Shown here piece by piece: positions 12,000 to 21,584 of a stretch of DNA of 64,000 bases; positions within the stretch are counted from its first letter, which is position 1, and the number at the start of each line of letters is the position of its first letter. The translations under genes and the position numbers were made by a program. Source of the stretch: Halichondria panicea (lineage: Eukaryota > Porifera > Demospongiae > Suberitida > Halichondriidae). Where the stretch lies: positions 3,431,442 to 3,495,441 of the forward strand of contig NC_087392.1 in NCBI RefSeq assembly GCF_963675165.1, read 5' to 3'. Below the pieces are notes generated by a model. The model saw nothing but the letters and a program-made list of their open reading frames with translations, was not told the origin of the DNA and searched no databases.

Positions 12000-12230
12000 G
12001 AACGAGTGAGCCTGAGGAATGTGACGTTGATTTTGACAGCATGTCATCCTCATCCTTGCCTATCCTCTTTTTGCTACTTTAGACTGTCGAAGGCAGCTGT
12101 TCAGTGCCTCTTTTCATTTCTTGCAACTTTCTTGTGTGTTCTTGGTCAGTTCTGCACACAGTGCAAGGAAATGGCTAAAGCTGTTCAACTTCAACTAGCT
12201 GATGCTAGAGAGGTTGTGGTAAGGAAATAA
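12000..12230 (+). pseudogene. Short exon-like fragment, possibly CACTA-type
   Basis: The frame includes FRLSKAAVQCLFSFLATF, GQFCTQCKEMAKAV and a Lys/Arg end. The hydrophobic helix followed by a C-x2-C pair faintly resembles a segment ahead of the core in CACTA-type (Tnp2) proteins of invertebrates. There is no second conserved piece nearby. The flanks (11580-12000 and 12230-13570) show no other gene, apart from a G-run near 12990. Confidence 0.25.
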
Positions 12231-13796
12231 TCACGCCTAATATGCACATGCATACGCACTTGAAATCTTGTGTTGAAGACTACGGCCCTTCTCATGGTTT
12301 TCTGGCTTTATGCTTTTTGAACGCTACAACGGCAGGTTGTCCCAACAACAATCGTAGCATAGAAATACAACTAATGGAACGTTTTTTGTGCGACCAAGAG
12401 GTAAAAAGAGAAATTTGAGGGGTGCTACTGCTGAATTAGTTGGTTGTGAATCCACATGAATCTGTTCAACATAATTCTACCCAAAAGTCGAAAGCTGGAT
12501 AGTGTAGTGTTGGATGACCTTACCAAGTTGTATTTTGTCAAGTGAGATTGAGATTCCCTCATGCTGTTTTCCCTCATGCTGTTGTAAGTATACGAGCATT
12601 CAGATGAAGTTGGGTAGTTATCGTAATCAATCTAAAGCTTCCTCCCTTGTTTTAGCCTCTTGGAAATCTGACTTGTTTGGAGTACCTATTACATCTGGAG
12701 CCTACTGATCCTCTACGAGCAGCTAGAATAAACTATTTCTTGCAACATTCATTTAGAATCGTACATACACAGACACTTGTTTGTGGTTTAAATACCATCC
12801 GCAAGCCACTCACTGTATGATGCAGTGGATTGATTGCATTATCTTGTTCCTGTGTCATTTGTTAAGTGTCGCACTGTAACTTCATTACAAGCTGTACCAT
12901 CTCGTAAGTCAGTTTTAGTTGTGAGTCCTTGTATCGATTTTTAACATCGTGAATTTTAACTTGCTCACAATATCCCTGAAGCGGAAACTAAAGGGGGGGG
13001 GCCTATAATTATCTTATAATTATTATAATTATATAGTCTCGAATGCATATCAATCTCAGCTAACAGCTATATCATAATAATTATTATAATAGTAGGCCAT
13101 TTTAATTTGGTGTATATAGGAAGATGTGTATTCCACTTGAAATTTTCAGGATAGGTGTGCTGCATGATTTGTGGTGATAATAAAATACAACTTTCCTGAC
13201 ACAATGTGCATGGTATACGAACTTTTGTAATGTAGGAAAAATAGCTGAAAGGTACCACGGCACAAATACTACAATGTGAAAGTGTCCAAAATCCCACTTT
13301 TATTCCCAGTGCTGGCCATGAATCCTAATAAAAGGCAACCCTCCATTGACTCCTGGTTTTAAGAAGAATGTCATTTTCTTATTTTAGTTATCTGGTTGCG
13401 CACACACACACACACACTCTGCGCGCGCCTGTACAGCTCAGCTGGCCCAATAAGTTGACTAACCCATTGGAATAAATGATAATGATAATTAACAAACAGT
13501 AGTAGAGGAAGCCAAATAGATACGCTATGACATGTATGGAATGTAGAATGTAACCATAAGTACTGAATCACCTGCTATAAGAGTTGTGGTTAATTGCACT
13601 AACAACAGCTAGAGTTGTGGTTAAGGTTAAGTGCACTACAGCACTTTTAAGCACCTTTGCAACACACACACACAAATGGGTAAACCACAATGTAAACCAC
13701 AAATGTAAACATGGTATATGCAGGACTACTTGAATGGTTTCTTTACTAATTGTCAAGTTGGCAATATTCAAATTGGTCAGTGTAGATCTATATAAG

Positions 13797-14788
13797 ATGG
13801 ATCCAGGTTGCAGTAAGGCCTACTCCACAGACCTGAGATGGAGAATGGTGTACCAGAGGTGTGTACTAGACCTATCATAAATAGCTAACAATTTGAATGT
13901 GCACATGTCAACAGTTAGGAGAACACTAAATCTCTACAAAGAGACTGGTACAGTGCAAAGCATACAGGGGTTCCATGCAATAACCACAAATAAGTTATCA
14001 TTTCAAGATCAATGCCAAATAATTGAAGCTCACTGTGATAATCCGTCTATGTAGAAATGCGACATCTTATATATTTGTCTAGTGGGACTTCAGTTTCTAT
14101 CGCAACTGTACACAATTTTCTAAGGAAACAAGGATTCTCTAGACATAAGCTATCATTTAGAGCTCAACAGAGAAAGGACTGGCAAAGATCTCTTTTTTTG
14201 TCTGAAATATCTCTGTTGGAAGGCGACATGTTTGTCTTCATTGATGAATCGGGAACAGACAAGTTACTATCTTAAGAAGGTATGGCTACTCGTTGAGAGG
14301 TACGCGTGCAGTCAGTGAGAAGCGTTTGGTGAGAGGTAGACGATTGTCGTCCATTGCAGCAATTTGCATTGACGGTGTGATTGATGTTGATATTACGCCT
14401 GAAACAGTGAATGGTGATAGGTTTTGCAGATTATTTTGTTGAGCGTTGTTTACAACCTCAGCTTCTTCCTTTCAATGGAACTAACCCCAGAAGTGTAGTG
14501 GTTCTTGATAATGCCAGAATCCATCATGTAGATTGTGCAATACAACTGATTGAAGAAACAGGTGCTATGGTTCTATTTTTACCACCATACTCTCCCGACA
14601 TAATGCCAATTGAGGAATGCTTTTCCGAAGTCAAGAGCTATTTAAGAAGTTACGATTGTTTAATTCAAGTACTAAATGAGCAAGAACTGGAAGAACTTAT
14701 TCTCATGGCATTTACAAGTGTAACATCTACTGACTGCCTTGGTTGGATGCAATACATCTTAATAATAAAGGGACAATCACCTACATAA
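13797..14788 (+). pseudogene. Tc1/IS630-like DDE transposase
   Basis: The frame opens with MDPGCSKAYSTDLRWRMVYQR (a helix-turn-helix start typical of this superfamily), then stops. Later frames give VHNFLRKQGFSRHKL, FIDESGTDK (first catalytic Asp), SVVVLDNARIHH (second Asp) and LPPYSPDIMPIEECFSE (catalytic Glu). I count 34 residues between the second Asp and the Glu, the DD34E spacing of Tc1-like elements. Stops after YQR, near 14052 and near 14273, plus frame changes, make it inactive. The family cuts and pastes DNA at TA sites; here it would have mobilised the surrounding element. Confidence 0.85.
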
Positions 14789-14927
14789 CTATTATGTGAG
14801 TGTGTCATAATGAGCAAAAGTCCAATTCAATTTAATCATTCAGCTTTCTAATGTTCTTTAATGCATATTCTTTTTGTTCACTGAATTCTGCGCTTGTTAG
14901 TACTCCAGATTCTTGTAGAGACTTGAG

Positions 14928-15912
14928 TCATTCGAGATGCTCTAAGTACTGACCAGAAATACGAGCCTTTTTTCCAGGGGATACTACTGATTGGGTGTTA
15001 GGATTAGGGTCATTGCCTTTCAGCATCCCAACAACAGCTGTTGCAGCAGTAGTAAGAGCTTCAGTTAAACCGTCACGCTTATTAGCCCGTTTCACATTAT
15101 CATTGAAAAGGGGAAAAGATGGTGGTGTGTCAGTACTGTTGTGCTGGTTGTTTAAGATCATTCTGGCCCATATACGTAGTTGAGGCATTCCAAACTTTTC
15201 CCCATGCTTCTGCTGTAGTTCTGACGTTACCTGGTCAATCTTGTCTTGTCGTTTCACTACAGGTGCATCTTCGTGCTCAGTTAGCTTCCTTTTCTTGTTA
15301 GCACCTTTAGCCGGTACACTATCACATTCACCTCGAGCATTCACCTCGAGCATCACACCAAATAGTTATTTCATCACAAACTTCTGCTACTTTGTACATA
15401 GCCTCCAAATCGCGATTATCCTCAATCCAACGTTTTGAGCTTTTCTCAAGGTAACCACTCCATATCTGAAACGGAAGGTAGTTTGTCTCCAAAATCAGAT
15501 GAAAGTTTCTGTTTTAGTTGATCTACACTCTTGAATCTTTCATTCACACCATGCCACACCATGCCACATCTTAGTAACATGTTTACTTCTTTGCTGTGGA
15601 TTTATTATGCGAACAATGTACTTGTAGCTTGGCTTACCAGAGCTCAGACCAGGGTGATCAATATCCTGTGGTGATCAATATCCTGTATGTGTTGATATTA
15701 GTACTTAATCACTGGAAGCCTTTTTACATCTATAACTTACTTATGTAAACTACGTACGTACGTACCTGTGTCTGTGCTGAGAAGGCTTGCATTGAGAAGG
15801 CTTGTGGCGTTTGTTGGATAGCCAGCTGGGGATGAAAATGTGTCCACCGAACATCAACTGCTTCATTACATGTACCAGTGGAATCTCCAGGAGGATAGGT
15901 ATACCAAGACAT
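14928..15912 (-). pseudogene. Second gene of the Tc1-like element, function unknown
   Basis: Exon-like pieces on the minus strand: MSWYTYPPGDSTGTCNEAVD and WTHFHPQLAIQQTPQAFSMQ (15912-15760), then HPGLSSGKPSYKYIVRI and SKHVTKMWHGV (about 15655-15560), and finally KRQDKIDQVTSELQQKHG, LRIWARMILNNQHNSTDTPP and a Lys-rich end (15356-14928). A 10-bp tandem duplication near 15550 and a stop split the middle part. The last block is basic and could bind DNA; I recall the LRIWARMI-NN-H pattern from other sponge transposons. No enzyme motif is seen, so an accessory or DNA-binding role is inference from position only. Confidence 0.5.
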
Positions 15913-16204
15913 TTTAATATTGCCTTCTAATTCTCTAGCTAGCTAGCTCAAGTATATGCCATGTGAGTTCTTTTTCTGGTCACATGAGCAGAGGTAACAT
16001 CACTACATGTAACGTGCAGATTTCTGTAACCACAGTTCACTATCAATAGTTCATTGTGGTTTCTTTGTGGTTTCATGCTTGGTGTTCATGTGTTGCAAAG
16101 GTGCTTAAAAGTGCTGTAACAACAGCTTGTGGTTAAGTGCACTAACAACAGCTAGAGTTGTGGTTAAGTGCACTAACGGTTAGGGTTTGGGTTAGGGCCA
16201 TAGC

Positions 16205-17775
16205 TACTGGGGTGACAGTGTAATAGTACCCCGAGGGCCCTATACATGAGGGCTCCAAGCCCTCATGCCATATACATGAGGGCCTCAGGGCATCCCTTAT
16301 GGTTTTAAGGTTTACAGGTCATGGCCTCAGGGCTGTTTAGAAGGTAGATTTGAACCCTCATGGTTCTTGACTTAGATTACATCACCACTTAATTTTGACT
16401 CAGGTTACATCACCACTTAAGCTGCCCTCATGGCTAGGCTAGGACTTTGTTCTTTTCAACAATAAGACTGGAGACATTAGGTTACATCACCAATTAATCC
16501 CTCATGGCTGGTCTACCCTTATGGCTAGGCTATGACTTTGTTCCTAAGACATGAGACATTTGCCCTCCTGGCAGACTTTACACTCTATCTGTTTGTACAT
16601 CTATCTTTACATTGTCATGACTTGTCTATTGTTGTTCATAATGCAGGGGAGTGGACATTTCATCGGATTTCAAGAGTGGACAACAACATGTACAGGACAA
16701 AGAGAACAAACACAGTAGACTCGAACTGAAATGATTTGTTTATAAATGATTTGTTTATAAGTGTCATGGCTTGTCTATTGTTGTTCATAATGAGTTATGA
16801 GAGTTATGATTAATAGGCTAGGCAATCATCAGGTTAAGGTAATGTAGCCATGAGGAACTCAGGGCCAGCCCCATGAGTAGGCAATCCCTAACCATGAGGA
16901 TAGGCAATCCCTCAGGGACCTAATATACCCAGGTTAATATAGCCATGAGGATAGGCAATCCCTCAGGGCCATATTAGACCTAGCCATGAGGATAGGGACC
17001 CTCAGGGACTTAATATACCCAGGGTAATGTAGCCGCCATGAGGATAGGTAATCCCTCAGGGACCTAGCCATGGACTTTTGATTACAGCCCTCCTGGCTAG
17101 GCTACAACTTTGTTCTTTTTCAACAATATGCAGGAGACATTTGGTCACGGCTAGGCTAGGATTCTTTGGGCGGAGCCAACTAGGCTAGGACTTTTGGTCA
17201 CAGCCCTCCTGGCTAGGCTACAACTTTGTTCTTTTTCAACAATATGCAGGAGACATTTGGTCACGGCCCTCCTGGCTAGGCTAGGACTTTTGGTCACAGC
17301 CCTCCTGGCTAGGCTAGGACTTTTGGTCAAGGCAACTTTGTTCTTTTTCAACAATATGCAGGAGACATTTGGTCACGCCTACTTTTAGTCACAGCCCTCC
17401 TGGCTAGGCTAGGACTTTTGGTCACACAACTTGTTCTTCAACAATATGCAGGAGACATTTGGTCATGGCTAGGCTAGGCTAGAACTATGCAGAACTCCAC
17501 CCAACTAGGCGGGCTCCGCCTAGGACCATCCCTCCTGTCAGCGACAGTGGGGCTCCACCCAACTAGGCAGAGACCCTTCTGGCTCCTTGTCCCTCCTGTC
17601 AGCAACAGTGGGGCTCCAGCCAACTAGGTGGAGACAGTTGCCCCGCCCAACTAGGCTAGGACCGTCAGCGACAGTGGGCAGAGACCCTCCTGTCAGCAAC
17701 AGTGGGGCTCCACCTAACTAGGTGGAGACAGTTGCCCTTCTGGCTCCGCCCAACTAGGCTAGGACCATCCCCCCT
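16205..17775. repeat. Degenerate satellite with CCCTCATGGCTAGGCTAGG-type units
   Basis: From 16205 the motifs CATGAGGGC, CCCTCATGGCTAGGC and GGTTACATCACCA alternate. From about 16800 CCATGAGGATAGGCAATCCC recurs. From 17090 to 17480 a clearer unit occurs five times or so, combining CCCTCCTGGCTAGGCTA, GGACTTTTGGTCACA, TTTTCAACAATATGCAGG and AGACATTTGGTCAC. From 17480 to 17770 the units become GGGGCTCCACC, AACTAGG and TCAGCGACAGTGG. Sub-arrays grade into each other. It ends about 140 bp before the TATA box at 17913. Confidence 0.85.
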
Positions 17776-17912
17776 TCCGTATCTCCATATCTCCGCGTGT
17801 TATCAAGTGCAGGTCGCAATTAGCAGCTGTCCTGCAGCTGATAGTGTTTTTTCACAGTTTTCCTGTCACCATTAGCCAGTAACATTCTTCGTAGCACCTG
17901 AGGGTCTGGGTG

Positions 17913-17920
17913 TATAAAAG
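17913..17920 (+). promoter_or_regulatory. TATA box upstream of the 18.0-kb gene
   Basis: TATAAAAG lies 92 bp before the first ATG of the gene at 18012 and just downstream of the satellite. The spacing allows a start of transcription around 17943-17950. The following CAGCAAGTTCTC block is repeated in the leader. Inferred from sequence match and position only. Confidence 0.5.
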
Positions 17921-18011
17921 CCAGGTAGTCTACAAACCAGCAAGTTCTCAGTCTACAACCCAGCAAGTTCTCCGTCCAGCAGCATAAAGATCAGTCCAGG
18001 GAGATTGTGCA

Positions 18012-19379
18012 ATGGACATCTGTGCTAGTCTCAGCATCAAGGGCTACCCTGCAGACTTGTCAGAGATGACAACTTACTTCTGGACAAATGGCAAGTCTAC
18101 AACTTCTTGCCAGCAGACCTCAAAAACCACTCAAGCCAGCCCTATCCAAGAACCTCCTAACCCTGAACCAACTCAAGCCAGCCATCTCCAAGAACCAACT
18201 CAAGCCAGCCCTATCCAAGAACAAGTCACTGTGCCAAAAACTCCAGAAGAAAAAGTGCAATTTTTTAAAGGTAAGTCAAACTCTTGTTCAATAGTTAGTG
18301 TCATTGTGAACATTTTCCAGGATTCACATGCAAAGTGCCAGGGTGTGGAATGACCATCATGAAGCATCTGTATCAGGGCAAACGACACTCCCAACTAACC
18401 AATGAGGCCGTATCTGATGCTGGTTAGGGCCTCCCAAGGCAGTTATTGTCAAGGAGATGTAAGAGCATTACTGCTGTATTTCAAGTTGTGCATACTTACG
18501 CTACCTTACTTTTCACAGAGAACACAAGCAGCACAGTGAACCCAGTGAGAGCAGTGCAGCATACCACAGTCGGTAGACAAAGGTTTGGCTCTACGCTGTC
18601 TGTTCTTTTCAAATCAGGCCTTTCTTTATCCATGCAGCTATCTTGGGAGTCTGTCAGGTGGCTCGAAGAGCATCAAGGTGCAGACAGAGGCCGCTGTGGA
18701 TCTGGGCAAGTACCTGCACTTCGCCAACTTGTGGATGCCAACGAAATTGTCAACATGGTACTTGACAAATCGAAAACTTTATCAAGATGTTGGCCCAGTG
18801 GCCAGGTGTCGAAACTAATTGTTATATCTCAAGCCCAGTGAGTGTAGCTACATGTTGTGTACTATCTCATTTGCAGCTTGCCAAATGACGAGACACTGGC
18901 CCATGTCTCCCAAACAAAGACAAACGGGCTGAAGAAGGGGCTGCGAAAGCAGCAGCTCCTTCTCTCGGCAAAAAAAAAGGAGTATGTGTCAAAGCATCTG
19001 ACTGCCCCAGACGACCTGCACCCTGGAGGAGGGAGGAGACGATGTCAAGCTCAGAAGGTAAGCCTTCTACATGTTAATAATTATGCATCTATCCGACTGA
19101 GGGTATTATGAATTTATGTGGGCGCCCTGCCCTCGGTGTGCGTTTTATAGTTTTATAGAATAATCAAACCCTAGACTTTCTATTAATTATGCCTTGCAGA
19201 TGAGACAGCTGCAATCACAAATCTTTACCTCTGTCTGTCAGGACCTAAGAAAAGCTGGAGTGAGCGTTGAACAAGAGGACTTAGAGGAGAGGTACGTGTA
19301 CGTTAATACGTCAAGTTGTGTATGTCAAACAGGACCCATGATAAATGTTGATATTGAGGATGTTGAGTATTTACGTTAA
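18012..19379 (+). CDS. Multi-exon zinc-finger TE-type gene, possibly recombinase-related
   Basis: Exon 1 (to 18270, GTAAGT donor) encodes about 86 residues with a repeated QASPIQEP/EPTQAS motif. Exon 2 (18321-18422) encodes FTCKVPGCGMTIMKHLYQG then KRHSQL, a C-x4-C...H-type finger. Exon 3 starts after a CACAG near 18519 (STVNPVRAVQHTTVGRQRFG). A following block in another frame has KVQTEAAVDLGKYLHFAN and later SGQVSKLIVISQA. Exon 4 (about 18877-19058) carries NDETLAHVSQTKT and GLRKQQLLLSAKKKEYVS, and a further exon begins near 19198. The helical KYLHFAN...VSKL block resembles the core-binding N-terminal part of recombinase-like proteins. Frames shift near 18650 and 18790, so it may be decayed. 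Confidence 0.45.
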
Positions 19380-19599
19380 TATATGCAAAAGACACAGAGC
19401 AAAAGACATTATACAGACACAGACAAAGGCATTATTCACATCACATGCAATGATTCAAGGTTGTTATTAGTTCACTGGACTGCGTGGAATAACTATACGA
19501 AGGGCTACAGATCCACCCTGCACATCGCTCACTTGTAGTGGGTTTATTGCCTGTGTTAATATTGTTTCAATGTCATTCTCAGACGTGTCTGACTCGTCA

Positions 19600-20260
19600 C
19601 TATCGTCCCTCGTCACTATCGTCCTCAGACTGAGAGTTCGTTCCATCTCTGTCTTGATAGTGGAAAACGGAAAACTTCGTAGAGGAGTGCTGAGCTGAGC
19701 TCAACCCGTGAGAATTCCATGCATTTCGAAATGCCTCTAGAGACCTTCGAATTCTGGGTACAAAGATAAAGTGAAGTGCTAAAATATGCAACTCATTGTC
19801 TGGGTCAAGAACACCCCTGTCTTCAAGCACATAGCACATAGAACAGATCATAGAATACACGAAGGCTGTTCTCAAACACATCCCTTTCTATTCGTTGGTT
19901 TCTAGTGAATTGCCCAGTAATATGACCAACTCCTCGGAAACAAAGCATGATTTGAGCTACGTCAATGTTTTCACCACCACAATCTGAACGAACTCTGGAG
20001 GGGCACCCATATGTACTTGCAGCTTTAGTAAACTAAACTGTTGCAGTCGCTCGATTGTTATTGGAGCACTGCAAATACGTTACAAGTCGCCACCGTGGAT
20101 TACTAACTTCCACCTAATGAGTGACATATGAGTGACATATTACCATCAATGTGCCACAAGGCATTACACGTCTGTACCACCTTACTGCAATTCCAGCGGG
20201 GTCAACTCGTTCGAGAGAAGCCGCCTTATATCGGCTTCTAAAACCAGCATGTGGGTGCCT
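19600..20260 (-). pseudogene. Integrase-core (DDE/rve-like) protein relic, copy 1
   Basis: Minus-strand pieces in order: SLERVDPAGIAVRWYRR, LQCSNNNRATATV, KAASTYGCPSRVRSDCGGEN (Asp of the second catalytic position), FRGVGHITG, NQRIERDVFENS (Glu position), then LEDRGVLDPDNELHILALHF and PRIRRSLEAFRNAWNSH. This order matches a family of integrase-core proteins found in many animals, close to retroviral-type integrases but without gag or RT. The expected WHIDG box ahead of LQCSNNN is disrupted by frameshifts (about 20100-20150). Minus-strand ORFs up to about 20890 may include decayed N-terminal exons. Compare the plus-strand copy at 28655. Confidence 0.7.
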
Positions 20261-20914
20261 CTGTACAATAATTATTTCTCACCAAATCATCAACTTGTGA
20301 ATCGGACAGTGAAGAGTACAACGTTCGAACACACAATCTCATTCTTCGTCTGATCAACGGCTTATCTGAAATTCCACTTGCTCCAATGGTAGACAGTAAC
20401 TCGGTTGTCCTCTGGAACCTGAGGAGGATTACGGTAATAAAAAGAACACAGTATAGTTGTACCCATTTCTATACCGTACTTCTTAGAAATAAAGCCCCCT
20501 GGATATTCATTCTACACTATTTCAAAGTACGGTAGATTGTTTTGTGGGGTTCGTATGGGACTTTCTGCCAGTTCAATAGCTGGCCACAGGAGCTCCTTTT
20601 TAATTAATTAAGGGTGCAAAAAGTACACAGTAGCTAGTAAGACCTCACCAGTATACTCTCGAGGAGGAAGATTTATTCCAGGGAAGCCAGTAGCAGCTGT
20701 AGGATAATTCTCTAAACATTCACAAATGTCTCCAATGCAAACACTTAATTCGTATAAACTGCTATTGCGTGTTTGTCGAAATAATCTTAACACCTGACTT
20801 CTTCCCGCTTCAATGCAGCGTCATAAGTGTGTCACAGACATGCTGTTCTATTTCAGATATCATGTCTTGCTAAAGGTGAATCGGACTTGTGACAGTCACC
20901 TGATTTTCAAGCCC

Positions 20915-21085
20915 TGGTAAACATTTTTGCCACGGCAAATTTTTTGGAGCGGTATTTACCCATCCACAAACATCCACAAAATTTTGCTTTTCGCCGGGGC
21001 CGAGGCAAACAGTTTTGCCGCAGCAATTGTCCCAGTAAAAATGTCCCGGTTTGCCGCGGCAATATTACCGGCACAATACTGACTC
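20915..21085 (+). repeat. TTGCCGCGGCAA palindrome array, copy 1
   Basis: TTGCCGCGGCAA and near variants recur with GTAAA and CCCGGTA/CCCAGTA spacers, plus TTTTGCTTTTCGCCGGGGC. It ends ATATTACCGGCACAATACTG then ACTCAAAT. The longer version at 24560-24790 has the same order, orientation and end. The core 12-mer is a perfect palindrome. Confidence 0.85.
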
Positions 21086-21584
21086 AAATGCACATGGCCT
21101 ACTAATTATTGGCCTACTAATTATTGCGCATGCTCACGCATACGAACGTAGGCGGAATTTAATGAACGTTATCACGCATGCAAATGTAGGCGGAAACCAT
21201 TCAATTTCAATGACGTTTTCTAGAGGCTATTTTTCGTTCGAAATGTAAGAGATCGCCTCCATAACTTCGGATCGCAAAACGCTATGGAGGTGTCATTCTG
21301 TAGCTCTCATGTATCTGCGCGAAAAGTCCGGTTTTCCTAGAGCCTGTCACATAATTATGTTCTTTTGTCTCAATTGACCAATTACCATCCTCTCACCAAG
21401 ATTTCTCTTATTTCACTGTCAAGGTCAACATCACTAAATCTTGCTTCCCTTGAAATTCCCTATAGAGCGTGGATCTAATTTGCAAAATATCTGCAATTCG
21501 TGTCCAAGTAAATCCGAAGGAATTAATATCTTATACTCATCTGGTACTCATCTGGTAAGGTAGTTATCGTGTTAATTTATATTC

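Larger units (their letters stand above)
13577..16182. mobile_element. Tc1/IS630-like DNA transposon with two convergent genes
   Basis: An inverted repeat brackets the element: ACAGCACTTTTAAGCACC on the left (about 13637) and its reverse complement near 16096-16115, both continuing through a CTTTGCAACACA tract. Outside these lie blocks built on GTTGTGGTTAAGTGCACTAA, which is itself near-palindromic and occurs in the same orientation at both ends. Inside are a DDE transposase (plus, left) and an unrelated second gene (minus, right) pointing towards each other. The target duplication cannot be fixed because the ends are repetitive. Both genes are broken. Confidence 0.7.

Noticed and set aside
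17194-17388. Overlapping ORFs with repeated VTALLARL / TKSPSLARRAV
   Set aside because: Translations of the satellite; no independent support.
16205-17775. Possible CRISPR-like array because of regularly recurring units
   Set aside because: Units are adjacent and diverged, without constant repeats and unique spacers; the window is eukaryotic.
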